64,000 nt of DNA from Priestia filamentosa (GTDB lineage: Bacteria > Bacillota > Bacilli > Bacillales > Bacillaceae_H): the NCBI RefSeq assembly GCF_900177535.1, contig NZ_FXAJ01000010.1, positions 1-64,000 on the forward strand, given 5' to 3'. The notes under the pieces were generated by a model. That model saw only the letters and a list, made by a program, of their open reading frames with translations, ran no database searches and was not told the origin of the DNA. Each line of letters opens with the position of its first letter. Positions within the stretch are counted from its first letter, which is position 1. Shown one piece after another: positions 33,944-42,558 of the stretch. A program made the translations under genes and the position numbers.

Positions 33944-34162
33944 ATAAATACCTTTGATTTTCTAATGGCTTTTGTATCAGGCACTATTGTTGGAGCTGTA
34001 GGATACCGTTTTTACGAGTGAAATGGCGGGTAATTACAGCATCTCGTTCAGCCAAAGAATTCATTTGGTGGCAGTCAGCAGCTCTCTTATCAGCCATCGG
34101 TAGAAGAGCTTCAGGCTCAGAAAGAGCGGTTGGAAGATATGATAGCTGAGAGCTTCAAGTAA
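33944..34162 (+). pseudogene. Inactivated small membrane-protein gene
   Basis: A perfect SD (AAGGAGG, 33928-33934) is followed nine bases later by ATA where ATG is expected. The same frame then reads NTFDFLMAFVSGTIVGAVGY-RFYE, a membrane segment, meets TGA (34019) and TAA (34031), and continues in the same frame as QPKNSFGG then SVEELQAQKERLEDMIAESFK to a TAA at 34160. The 72-codon frame without indels and its amphipathic C-terminus indicate one former gene killed by point changes. I do not recognise the family; start rescue at the ATG at 33965 is possible. Confidence 0.6.
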
Positions 34163-34175
34163 AATAAAAAAGAAG

Positions 34176-34206
34176 GAGAAACAGTTCCCGGCTGCTTCTC
34201 TTTTTT
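34176..34206 (+). terminator. Terminator after the decayed small gene
   Basis: GAGAA and TTCTC arms with inner CAG/CTG pairs, then a T6 run. Moderate stability. From 34207 to 34354 there is only AT-rich sequence with a weak hairpin (about 34330-34357) that may terminate the minus-strand gene. Confidence 0.6.
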
Positions 34207-34354
34207 ATTGCTATGGGGGGAATAGATTATATATATTACTTTGACAATAGAAAGTTTGTTTCCTTTATTTTGAGGATTTGTCCAAAGGAAAATTTCATTT
34301 TATACACTTGAAATTTAAGTGAATTTCAAGAAATAGATCATAAATGTTCTATTT

Positions 34355-34975
34355 TTAAAGAGAAGGAAAAAGTCCTTTAATTCCTTCTGCAATCATTTGA
34401 ATAGCCATCACAGCCAGAATAAGCCCCATGAGCCTTGAAATCACATTGACGCCATTTTGTCCAAGTTTTTTGATAATGGATGAAGAATAATAAAATAAGA
34501 AGAATGTAACAGCTAGAATTAGTGTGTAGCTAATAAAGACACTTGCCATTTGTTTGAGTGAGTGTGAAGTCTGGGACATTACAGTTGCAATTGTCCCCGG
34601 ACCAGCCATAATGGGCAGAGCAAGAGGGGTGATTGAGATATCATTTTTAGCTTCAGCTTCTCTTTGTTCTGTTTGGTGAGGGCTTTGAGCATTAGAAGTT
34701 TTAGCATGAAGAAGGTTGTAAGCAATTCCAAAAATCAAAATGCCTCCCGCGATACGGAATGCATGGATTGTGATGCCGAACATTGAAAAAATGAAGTTTC
34801 CAAGAAGTAAAAATACAGTAAGGATGATGAAAGAAATAATAGCAGCTTTACGTGCATTGTGATGCTTTTCTTCGAGAGAATAGCCGTTTGTAAGTGAGAT
34901 AAAGATAGGCATGTTCCCTAATGGATTCATAACGGCAAAAAAGGAAATGGTTAACTTTAGAATAAGAGTAAACAA
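34355..34975 (-). CDS. MarC family membrane protein
   Basis: 206 residues with six hydrophobic helices and the family motifs FFAVMNPLGNMPIFISLT near the N-terminus and LALPIMAGPGTIATVM in the middle. A His/Gln/Glu-rich cytoplasmic loop of about 20 residues separates the two halves. MarC proteins are of uncertain function; the old link with multiple antibiotic resistance is not supported. An ATG at 35020 is in frame but has no SD, while the TTG at 34975 has AGGAAAGGAG eight bases upstream and gives the usual MarC N-terminus. Confidence 0.85.
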   Translation of the reverse strand: MFTLILKLTISFFAVMNPLGNMPIFISLTNGYSLEEKHHNARKAAIISFIILTVFLLLGNFIFSMFGITIHAFRIAGGILIFGIAYNLLHAKTSNAQSPHQTEQREAEAKNDISITPLALPIMAGPGTIATVMSQTSHSLKQMASVFISYTLILAVTFFLFYYSSSIIKKLGQNGVNVISRLMGLILAVMAIQMIAEGIKGLFPSL

Positions 34976-35020
34976 AGTGGGCAGCTCCTTTCCTAATTTA
35001 ATATTTATTAACGTACCCAT

Positions 35021-35508
35021 TCTGTCTCGCTATTAATCGATAGAGTAGGCTTATAAATCTTAAATGATATATTTCCTTCCTATACTTTTAATCCTCAGAA
35101 GATTATAAGGGTCTTTAGTAACCAAAAACGACAGGTCTAAAGATCTATTTTTAGAATATAATTATTTTGTGAAAATTATTAACTTTTATTATTGAAATTA
35201 TAGAGTGTTTATCAAAGGAATGTAATCGCTTTTATTAATATAGGTATATTATTGTTAAATATAACAAGTAATGTATCGTAGTTCCTTTTGTTTATATTTA
35301 TTCCTTTTAAAAAACTTTAAATAGAATAAATATAAATAAAAATACCTGCTTAAAGTATTTCTTTGAGGACTACCCAATAATTAATAGAGTAAATAGTAGA
35401 CTAAATTTTCATTTAACTTTATGGAAAAGATACAGGTTCTGTTGTGGAAAAAGGAAATTTAAGATATTTTTAAGTAAGAAAGATTTTAAGCAGAAGGGAA
35501 AGATTAGA
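35021..35508. other. AT-rich intergenic region without a gene
   Basis: About 490 bases between the MarC and aminotransferase genes. I find no ORF with an SD, no RNA gene and no clear operator. It presumably carries the two divergent promoters. Confidence 0.5.
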
Positions 35509-36684
35509 GTGGCAGATTTATCAAAACGAATTGTGGCAAATCTAGAAAACTCCTCATGGATTCGTAAGCTTTTTGATGAGGGAAACCGTTTAAAGAAAGA
35601 GTTTGGAGAAGATCAAGTTTTTGATTTCTCATTAGGTAATCCAGTTGTTGAACCACCAAAATCATTCACAGAAGCGCTGCGTGAAGAAGTGAAAAAAGGA
35701 GGACACGGATACATACCAAACCAAGGGCTTGTAGAAGCAAGGGAAAAAGTAGCCGAGTTTATCAGTTCACGTTTCTCTGGTAACTTCTCCTCAAAGCACA
35801 TTGTGATGACTGTGGGAGCAGGAGGAGCTTTAAATGTGGCCTTACGAAGTATTTTAAATGAAGGTGAAGAAGTCATTGTTCTTGCTCCTTATTTTGCCGA
35901 GTACAAAGCATACATTGAAAACAACGGTGGAAAGGTAGTTAGCTGTCCATTAACAGAAAAATTTGAGATTGATATTGAAGCTGTTAAAAAAGCCATTACT
36001 CCAAAAACAAAAGGACTTATTTTAAATACTCCGCATAACCCAACAGGAACGGCTCTTACACAAGAAAATGTTAATGAGCTAGGTGAGCTTTTAAAGTCGT
36101 GTGAAAAAGAAAACAGTCAAAGCATTTACGTTTTATTTGACGAGCCTTATAGCCAGCTTATTTATGACGAAGAGCTTGCAGATCCATTTAAAGCATATCA
36201 TAACATCATTTTAGCCAGCTCTTTCAGTAAAGATTTAGGAATTGCTGGTGAACGTTTAGGTTATCTTGTTTTAGATAGCAATACACCTGATGTGGACCTT
36301 CTTACTGCTGCATTTGTATACTGCAACCGTACACTTGGTTTTGTAAATGCTCCAGTCTTAATGCAGCGGGCAATTGCAAGCATGGATAACTTAAAAGTAG
36401 ATGCAAGCGACTATAAAAAACGTCGTGATTTAATTGTAGATATTCTACAAGAAGCAGGCTTTGACTTTATGATGCCAAAAGGTGGTTTCTTCGTTTTTCC
36501 CAAATCACCAATTGAAGATGAAGTAGCATTTTGTCAGCATGCAGCTGAAAAATATAAAATCTTAGTTGTCCCAAGCAGCGGATTCGGAGTAAAAGGGTAT
36601 TTCCGATTATCGTTTAGTGTATCTCTTGACCAGATTGAACGTTCAAGAGAGGCCTTTATTGCTCTTTATAAAGACTTTGCTTAA
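35509..36684 (+). CDS. PLP-dependent aminotransferase, class I/II
   Basis: 391 residues, fold type I. The PLP-binding Lys241 lies in [17 protein letters not shown], the cofactor Asp211 in [10 protein letters not shown], Asn in NTPHNPTG, and the substrate-binding Arg in YFRLSFS near the C-terminus. GTG start with AGAAGGGA upstream. Related to aspartate/aromatic aminotransferases; the amino-acid specificity cannot be told. Monocistronic with its own terminator and a long AT-rich leader. Confidence 0.88.
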   Translation: MADLSKRIVANLENSSWIRKLFDEGNRLKKEFGEDQVFDFSLGNPVVEPPKSFTEALREEVKKGGHGYIPNQGLVEAREKVAEFISSRFSGNFSSKHIVMTVGAGGALNVALRSILNEGEEVIVLAPYFAEYKAYIENNGGKVVSCPLTEKFEIDIEAVKKAITPKTKGLILNTPHNPTGTALTQENVNELGELLKSCEKENSQSIYVLFDEPYSQLIYDEELADPFKAYHNIILASSFSKDLGIAGERLGYLVLDSNTPDVDLLTAAFVYCNRTLGFVNAPVLMQRAIASMDNLKVDASDYKKRRDLIVDILQEAGFDFMMPKGGFFVFPKSPIEDEVAFCQHAAEKYKILVVPSSGFGVKGYFRLSFSVSLDQIERSREAFIALYKDFA

Positions 36685-36685
36685 C

Positions 36686-36717
36686 GGAAGCAGCCTTATA
36701 TTAGGCTGCTTTTGTTT
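36686..36717. terminator. Bidirectional terminator
   Basis: GAAGCAGCC-TTATATTA-GGCTGCTTTTG between convergent genes. Confidence 0.88.
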
Positions 36718-36719
36718 TG

Positions 36720-37622
36720 TTACAAATACGTCTTTAAAAAGTCATAAGCTTCAGCACGCATTCCAGCTGTCTCAATGTGCCCACAGGGATAACGGCTCAT
36801 TTTCCAATGATGAGCTAGTCCCCTCTCTTTATAAATTCTTTTTAATTCTTCGTCAATAATAGAAAGTCCATCATAAGGAGTTAACAGGTCATGTTCTCCT
36901 ACAAGACTTAGGTGTGGTCGAGGCGCAATGAAAGATTGAATCTCGGCTGTTTCAAAATGTTTAAGAAGGCTAGGAACATAGGAGTAGAAGCCATGGGAAT
37001 CAAGCCGTCTCTGTTTTACTAGTGTTCTAGCCTCTACTTGTGCTGTAATATCTATACAAACTGAAATACGCTCATCTAAAGCAGCAACCCACCATGCCAT
37101 TAATCCACCCATTGACATGCCCATTGTTGCAATGCGAGTAGAATCAACATCGTCTCGTTCGAATAAGTAGTCAATTCCTCTTATGCTGTCATAGATCATC
37201 ATTCCCCATAAAACTTCACCATTCCAAAGCATCTCCTTAAAAATCTCTGTTTGAGCTTTTCCTGCTCTTTCCCCAAAACCCCACATATCAAGGCAAAGCA
37301 CATTGTAGTCTAAGTTTGTTAATGTTTTGGCAAATGCTTCTTCATATAAATAGGGGCTACTTTTCAGGAGTTCTTTCTTTCCCATGTGGTACAGGCCGCC
37401 ATGTGAATGATTAAAAAGCACAGTTGGTCTTTTCTTGGCTTTGTTTTTTGGTTTAACGAAATAAGCAGGAACGTTTTCTCTGCCATTTAGAGATAGTAAA
37501 ATTTCCTCTACAAGGTAGGTTTCCATCTCTCGCTCAAAAAGGGTTGTGACAGAGATTTTACTTTTTTCAGGCAGGTCACCAAGGAGCTCCCAAAGTTTTT
37601 GTTTCTCTTTTGTGATTTTCAT
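36720..37622 (-). CDS. Alpha/beta hydrolase (dienelactone-hydrolase/YtaP-like)
   Basis: 300 residues of the alpha/beta hydrolase fold with no signal peptide. The nucleophile elbow is GMSMGG, the acid is Asp in LVGEHDLLTP, and the base is His in RYPCGHIET. An oxyanion-type HSHGG motif lies near residue 73 (FNHSHGGLYHMG). ATG preceded by GGAGGG. Resembles the YtaP-type acetyl-xylan-esterase/DLH relatives; substrate unknown. Confidence 0.82.
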   Translation of the reverse strand: MKITKEKQKLWELLGDLPEKSKISVTTLFEREMETYLVEEILLSLNGRENVPAYFVKPKNKAKKRPTVLFNHSHGGLYHMGKKELLKSSPYLYEEAFAKTLTNLDYNVLCLDMWGFGERAGKAQTEIFKEMLWNGEVLWGMMIYDSIRGIDYLFERDDVDSTRIATMGMSMGGLMAWWVAALDERISVCIDITAQVEARTLVKQRRLDSHGFYSYVPSLLKHFETAEIQSFIAPRPHLSLVGEHDLLTPYDGLSIIDEELKRIYKERGLAHHWKMSRYPCGHIETAGMRAEAYDFLKTYL

Positions 37623-37751
37623 GTGTTCCCTCCTTTTAAGAAAAGTGTAGTATATAAGACAAATTATAGATTTGAAAAGGTGAATTTTCTATATTAAAAT
37701 TGACATAAGGGAACATTTGTTCTGTTATGGTAAATAGAGAGGAGAGATAGC

Positions 37752-38315
37752 ATGGAAAGGCCGCCCTTAATAAAAGGTTTATCAGAACATAAATTTAGAA
37801 ACTTCTACTGGCTTAAAAAAGAACTGCAGTCATTTTGCCGTGATAATGGATTAAGTACATCAGGATCGAAAGACGAGATAATAGAGCGTATAGGAATATT
37901 TCTGGGGGAAGGGAGAATCGTAAGGCCAGCAAAGAGAAGAACAGTACATTCATTAGGTGAAGAGTTATGTCTTGAAACGGTCATTACGAAACATCACAGG
38001 TGTAGTCAAAAAGTGAGGGCCTTTTTTAAGCTTCACATTCCGAATTTTCACTTTTCTACTTACATACAAAATTACTTCAAAAATAACGTAGGAAAGACAT
38101 ATCGGGAGGTGATAGAAGCTTGGGTGAAAGAGGAGAAGCGTAAAAAAGATCCAACTTATCGACCAAAGCTTGGATCTCAGTTTCAGTACAATCAGTTTAT
38201 TCGAGATTATTTTGCCGATCCCAAGAATAAGGGTAAGGGTAGGGAAGACGCTATCTTAGCTTGGAAGCATATTAAAAGTCTTCCTGGTGATAACAAATAT
38301 AGAGGAGAGGAATAG
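37752..38315 (+). CDS. SAP domain protein with DUF6434-type C-terminus
   Basis: 187 residues, basic. The N-terminus has a SAP-type helix-extended-helix nucleic-acid-binding motif (LKKELQSFCRDNGLSTSGSK then DEIIERI, about residues 22-48). The C-terminal half (FKLHIPNFHFSTYIQNYFKN, EVIEAWVKEEK, FQYNQFIRDYFADPKNKG, DAILAWKHIKSLPG) contains two similar helical units typical of DUF6434. ATG with GAGGAGAG upstream. No membrane segment. Possibly a DNA/RNA-binding protein; nothing in the neighbourhood explains its role. Confidence 0.75.
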   Translation: MERPPLIKGLSEHKFRNFYWLKKELQSFCRDNGLSTSGSKDEIIERIGIFLGEGRIVRPAKRRTVHSLGEELCLETVITKHHRCSQKVRAFFKLHIPNFHFSTYIQNYFKNNVGKTYREVIEAWVKEEKRKKDPTYRPKLGSQFQYNQFIRDYFADPKNKGKGREDAILAWKHIKSLPGDNKYRGEE

Positions 38316-38328
38316 TCTTAACCTAATA

Positions 38329-38362
38329 AAAACCCTTCTTTTCTCTAAGAGAGAAAAGAAGG
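38329..38362 (-). terminator. Terminator of the APC permease gene
   Basis: CCTTCTTTTCTCT-AAG-AGAGAAAAGAAGG; read on the minus strand it is followed by a T run. It may also serve the plus-strand SAP gene. Confidence 0.8.
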
Positions 38363-38425
38363 TAAGAAGAAAACGAATCTCTTAAAAGTTCAATAGTATA
38401 ATAATCAATAAGATGAACTATCTGT

Positions 38426-40042
38426 TTATTTTTCATTTGCACGCTCTTTTTGAGCTGCACGTAAGGCGTCATTCACTTTGCGCCCTTCATCTAAAGATTC
38501 ACTTTCAATACCGCTCTTAAGTGCCCAAGCGTAGAAGAAAAGAGAAAGTACAGTGATTAGAAGCATGTCCCATCCGTACTTAATAATATTTAGTCCTCCA
38601 AACTTCTCGCTTCCCAGCCAAGAGATGACTACCATTGAGAGAAGATAAACAACCATCCAAGCTCCAGCTTTGAAATTCTTCTTAAAATCTTTCCAATTAT
38701 TTTTGGCTTGATAATAAAAATAAATTGGAAATCCGATTAAGATAATAAACAAAACTTGTCCTGTTAACGGCCAACGCGCCCAGTAAAGAGTTAGGGAAGC
38801 AAAAATGAAACCAAGTGGTGCAATAATGCTTAATCCTTTTAAACGAAGCGGACGGTATAAATCTTTACCGATTTTTCGCAACGTCATAACAGTAATTGGA
38901 CCTGTCAAATATGAAATAAGGGTTGCAACTGAGATAATTTCAGCTAACACTCCCCATCCTCTGAATAAGAATAAGAAAATTAAAGATACGCCTAAGTTTA
39001 CAAACATGGCTTGACGAGGAATCCCATAAAGGGGGTGTAGCCTACCGATGAAGCTTGGCAAGTATTTGTTCTTTTCCATTCCATAAAGCATACGAGCTGT
39101 TGTTGCTGTATACGTAATTCCTGTACCTGAAGGAGACACAAAAGCATCGGCATACAGTACAATAACAAGCCAGTTAATTCCCAATGCAATTGCTAAGTCA
39201 GCAAACGGTGAATTGAAGTTCAAGTGACTCCATCCGTTTACAATTGCTGCAGGATCAACAGCGCCGATAAAGGCTACTTGAAGAAGTACATAAATTACAG
39301 TAGCAATTAAGATAGAGCTAATAACAGCAATTGGAATAGATCTACCTGGATTTTTAGCTTCACCAGCCATATTAATAGGGCTTTGGAAACCATTAAAAGC
39401 AAATACAATTCCAGATGTTGCAACAGCTGTTAGAACGCTAGCCCATCCACTAGGTGCAATGCTGTCTCCTGCTGTGAAATTTCCACTATTAAAGCCAACA
39501 AACAACAGAGCGCCAATTGTTAATCCTGGGATTATAATTTTGAAAACGGTAATAAGCGAGTTTGCTTTCGAGAACAAACTCACTGTCCAATAGTTTAGGA
39601 AGAAGTAAACAAGTAAAAGGGCTGTTGCAACAAGTAATCCTTTACCTGTAAGTGTTCCCTCCTTTACTAGAGCGCTTGTCCACTGCGCCCATTCCCAAGG
39701 CCATGAACTCATATATTGAACTGAAGCAACTGCTTCAACAGGAATAACAGAAACAATAGCAATCCAGTTTGCCCAAGCAGCGATAAATCCTAGGAAAGAG
39801 CCATGTGAGTATTGTGTATATTTGACCATTCCCCCAGCCTCTGGAAACATTGCGCCAAGTTCACTATAAGAAAGAGCAATCATACCAATAACAATCATAC
39901 CAATAATCCATGAGAAAATAGCGGCTGGACCAGCTATTTGAGCAGCTCTCCAAGCTCCGAAAAGCCAGCCTGAACCAATGATTGAGCCGATCCCAACCAT
40001 GATAAGCGAAAAAGTACCCATATTGCGATTTAAATTGTTCAT
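38426..40042 (-). CDS. APC family amino-acid permease
   Basis: 538 residues with about twelve to fourteen membrane helices. Family signatures include the N-terminal GIGSIIGSGWLFGAWRAA, the SGIVFAFNGFQSPINMAGEAKNPGRSI segment in parts, and a C-terminal hydrophilic tail rich in Glu/Lys/Arg. The ATG at 40042 has GAAAGGTG seven bases upstream; the upstream TTG at 40060 has no SD. Monocistronic. Substrate is probably an amino acid but cannot be specified. Two 11-base repeats flank its promoter. Confidence 0.88.
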   Translation of the reverse strand: MNNLNRNMGTFSLIMVGIGSIIGSGWLFGAWRAAQIAGPAAIFSWIIGMIVIGMIALSYSELGAMFPEAGGMVKYTQYSHGSFLGFIAAWANWIAIVSVIPVEAVASVQYMSSWPWEWAQWTSALVKEGTLTGKGLLVATALLLVYFFLNYWTVSLFSKANSLITVFKIIIPGLTIGALLFVGFNSGNFTAGDSIAPSGWASVLTAVATSGIVFAFNGFQSPINMAGEAKNPGRSIPIAVISSILIATVIYVLLQVAFIGAVDPAAIVNGWSHLNFNSPFADLAIALGINWLVIVLYADAFVSPSGTGITYTATTARMLYGMEKNKYLPSFIGRLHPLYGIPRQAMFVNLGVSLIFLFLFRGWGVLAEIISVATLISYLTGPITVMTLRKIGKDLYRPLRLKGLSIIAPLGFIFASLTLYWARWPLTGQVLFIILIGFPIYFYYQAKNNWKDFKKNFKAGAWMVVYLLSMVVISWLGSEKFGGLNIIKYGWDMLLITVLSLFFYAWALKSGIESESLDEGRKVNDALRAAQKERANEK

Positions 40043-40142
40043 AAAATTAGCACCTTTCAATATCGTTAGAAAATTAAATGCAAAAAAAGCTAAATCTTGG
40101 TGAGTAGAAGATCATAGATGTGGGATATCACGACCTTTTCGC

Positions 40143-40201
40143 TAGGTTTTCACTATTATATCATCTTTTTTTATCTCCTGTATTTATTGATAGGTTTTCA
40201 C
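40143..40201 (-). repeat. Two direct repeats GTGAAAACCTA around a -10 element
   Basis: The 11-mer (minus-strand reading) occurs at 40143-40153 and 40191-40201, 48 bases apart, bracketing a minus-strand GATGATATAATAG that contains TATAAT. Likely binding sites for a regulator of the permease gene; no known riboswitch consensus fits the leader. Confidence 0.45.
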
Positions 40202-40287
40202 ATTGGCTAGGATATCAGGTATAAAAGGGGGGATTTGAAATTTTAAATGAGAGGATGAGATGCTTTAGGGTAAAAAATAGAAGGATG

Positions 40288-40322
40288 AAAAAAGCCTGGT
40301 GATAAATAATCACCAGGCTTTT
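40288..40322 (-). terminator. Terminator of yfiY
   Basis: AAAAAGCCTGGTGA and TCACCAGGCTTTT around a 7-base loop, directly after the minus-strand stop codon. Confidence 0.9.
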
Positions 40323-40323
40323 C

Positions 40324-41283
40324 TTATTTTGTCATATCTTTTACAACGTTATCAACGATTTGCTTATTTGCAATTGTCCCTGTATAAAGCCAACTAGCAT
40401 CTTGTCCATATTCGTGAACATTGCCGTTTTTAACAGCAGGGATGTTTTTCCATAAAGGATCTTCTAATGCTTTTGATCCTGATTCTTTATCACTGTTAAT
40501 AAGGAAAATGTGATCTGCGTCAAGCTGTGCTAGTTTCTCAAGAGAAACAGGAAGCCAGTTTGCATCACCTTTACTTGATACTTCCTTAACAACGTTTGGT
40601 TCCTTAATACCTAAGTCTCCATATATAACAGCACCACTTGATAAATTATCACTTACCATAAAGAACTTGCCGCCAACAAGCCAAAGAGCAGCTGCTGATT
40701 CATCTGAAGCCTTCTCTTCAAGTTCACTCTTAGCTTCTTTTACTTTTTGATCATATTCTTTTAAAGCTTTCTTAGCTTCATCACTCTTATTTAGTAGTTC
40801 ACCAACTGTTGTAAGTTCTTTGCGCCAATCATTATTTTGTTCTGTTCCAATTACGTAAGTTGGAGCAATCTTAGCATACTGCTCGTATTTTCCACCCTCA
40901 GCTAAGTCTGGAGAATCCAGAATAATTAAATCAGGCTTGTAGCTTGCTACCGCTTCAAGAGGCAGTTCACTTGGGATAGTTGGAACATCTTTTAAACTAC
41001 TTGATAAGTATTCTTGCGTACTTTTTCCGTCTTTTACTGACCATTGGGCAACAGGTGTAACTCCAAGGGCCACAAGGTTATCTTCTAAATATGAAGCAAG
41101 GACGCGTTTTGGATTTTCTGGAATCGTTACTTCATGCCCCATTGCATCTGTAACAGTACGTTCCTTTGCAGAGTCTTCTGATTTAGATGAGGATTTCTCC
41201 TCATTGTTCCCACAGGCAGCAAGGGCAAGTGAAAAAACAACAAGACCAGTAAGTAATGCAAACAGTTTCATTTTCTTAATCAC
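40324..41283 (-). CDS. yfiY: Iron-siderophore ABC transporter substrate-binding lipoprotein
   Basis: 319-residue class III solute-binding protein. The signal peptide ends in the lipobox LAAC, so the mature protein is lipid-anchored to the outer face of the membrane. FepB/FhuD-type features include RVLASYLEDNLVALGV and DLIILDSPDLAEGG. GTG start with AGGAGG seven bases upstream; the longer open frame runs back through the Fur box and is not used. Divergent from two FecCD permease genes, the same layout as B. subtilis yfiY-yfiZ-yfhA (schizokinen/arthrobactin uptake). The ligand assignment rests on that similarity. No ATPase gene is here; a shared one such as YusV would be needed. Confidence 0.9.
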   Translation of the reverse strand: MIKKMKLFALLTGLVVFSLALAACGNNEEKSSSKSEDSAKERTVTDAMGHEVTIPENPKRVLASYLEDNLVALGVTPVAQWSVKDGKSTQEYLSSSLKDVPTIPSELPLEAVASYKPDLIILDSPDLAEGGKYEQYAKIAPTYVIGTEQNNDWRKELTTVGELLNKSDEAKKALKEYDQKVKEAKSELEEKASDESAAALWLVGGKFFMVSDNLSSGAVIYGDLGIKEPNVVKEVSSKGDANWLPVSLEKLAQLDADHIFLINSDKESGSKALEDPLWKNIPAVKNGNVHEYGQDASWLYTGTIANKQIVDNVVKDMTK

Positions 41284-41324
41284 GGTTCTTCCTCCTAGTA
41301 TACATCTCTCATATTCGATATAAA

Positions 41325-41345
41325 TGATAACAATTATCATTGTCA
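41325..41345 (-). promoter_or_regulatory. Fur box of yfiY
   Basis: TGATAACAATTATCA (41325-41339) matches the Fur consensus TGATAATNATTATCA at 14 of 15 positions and extends into ATTGTCA. Confidence 0.85.
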
Positions 41346-41427
41346 ATTACAAGAAAAACTATCATTCTTTTCTCTAAAAAGGGTGAAATTAGACTTAAAA
41401 TAAGAGAGTTTAGAGGGAGAGGAAAGA

Positions 41428-41456
41428 TTGAGAAATGAGAGCGTTTCACTTATAAT
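41428..41456 (+). promoter_or_regulatory. SigA promoter of yfiZ-yfhA
   Basis: TTGAGA (41428-41433), 17-base spacer, perfect TATAAT (41451-41456). The following Fur box would block it under iron sufficiency. Confidence 0.8.
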
Positions 41457-41470
41457 GAAAAAGATTATCA
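41456..41470 (+). promoter_or_regulatory. Fur box of yfiZ-yfhA
   Basis: TGAAAAAGATTATCA keeps the right half-site ATTATCA and the left TGA of the Fur consensus and lies over the transcription start. Confidence 0.65.
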
Positions 41471-41502
41471 ATATCACTTAAAGGTAAAAGGAAGGATTAT
41501 AG

Positions 41503-42558
41503 ATGTTACAAAGCAATCAGACAAAGGACAAGCAGGGAGCTGAAGAAGAGAAAGAGATTAAAGGCAAGCCTTTAATTGCTTCTGTAATTATATTTCTAGG
41601 TCTTGGAATACTCGTTTTAGCTATTGGTGCTTCTGTTTCAATTGGAGCAGCAGATATCAAACTTTCAACTGTTTGGCAAAGTCTCTTTCAATTTGATGCA
41701 GCTTCAACTTCTCATCAGATTATTCAAAGACTGCGACTGCCAAGAGCAATAGGGGCTGCTTTGATTGGTGCATCTTTAGCTGTTTCAGGCGCTATTATGC
41801 AAGGTATGACAAGGAACCCACTTGCTTCTCCATCTATTATGGGAATTAGTGCAGGCTCTTTATTTATGATGGCTATTGCTCTTGCATTTTTCCCTCATTC
41901 CTCTTCATTTTCACTAACTATTTTTGCGATGGTAGGAGCAGGATTTGGCGCTTGTTTAGTGTTTGGGATAGGTTCTCTTTCAAGGGGAGGATTAACACCT
42001 GTTAAGCTTGCTTTAGCAGGAACAGCTATTTCTCTGCTTCTTGATTCGATCTCAACGGCAATTGGTATTCATTTTGATGTTGGAAAAGATTTAAGTTTTT
42101 GGTATGCAGGAGGCCTTGCAGGGGTTCAGAAGGAAAGCATTAGCCTGCTTCTCCCTTTTACAGCTATTGGTCTTATTTTAGCCCTCCTTATTGCGAGATC
42201 TGTTACTGTATTAAGTTTAGGACAAGAAGTTGCAAAAGGGCTTGGTCAAAATACAACAGCTGTAAGAGTAATTGGTACTATTACCGTTTTATTTTTAACA
42301 GGCGCAGCTGTTTCAGTGGCGGGCCTTATTGGTTTTATTGGTCTGGTTATTCCTCACGTTACTAGATTCCTTGTTGGATTGGATTATAGATTTATTATCC
42401 CTTGTTCAGCTGTTTTAGGAGCTTTATTGCTCGTTATAGCAGATATTGCTGCGAGAATGATTAACCAACCTTTTGAAACACCTGTTGGTGCTGTGACGGC
42501 GCTTATTGGCGTGCCATTCTTCCTTTATCTAGCACGAAATGAAGGGAGAAGGCTCTAA
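41503..42558 (+). CDS. yfiZ: FecCD-type siderophore ABC permease, first subunit
   Basis: 351-residue inner-membrane permease with a hydrophilic N-terminus of about 23 residues and about nine to ten helices. FecCD signatures are RLPRAIGAALIGASLAVSGA, MQGMTRNPLASPSIMGIS and GLIGFIGLVIPHVTRFLVG, the last being the ATPase-contact loop. ATG with AAGGAAGG upstream. Ends in a TAATG overlap with the second permease, with which it forms a heterodimer. Confidence 0.92.
   Translation: MLQSNQTKDKQGAEEEKEIKGKPLIASVIIFLGLGILVLAIGASVSIGAADIKLSTVWQSLFQFDAASTSHQIIQRLRLPRAIGAALIGASLAVSGAIMQGMTRNPLASPSIMGISAGSLFMMAIALAFFPHSSSFSLTIFAMVGAGFGACLVFGIGSLSRGGLTPVKLALAGTAISLLLDSISTAIGIHFDVGKDLSFWYAGGLAGVQKESISLLLPFTAIGLILALLIARSVTVLSLGQEVAKGLGQNTTAVRVIGTITVLFLTGAAVSVAGLIGFIGLVIPHVTRFLVGLDYRFIIPCSAVLGALLLVIADIAARMINQPFETPVGAVTALIGVPFFLYLARNEGRRL

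Noticed and set aside
40061-40323. Possible riboswitch in the APC permease leader
   Set aside because: The leader does not contain the conserved cores I know for c-di-AMP, guanidine, lysine, preQ1 or T-box elements. Only the two 11-mers are reported.
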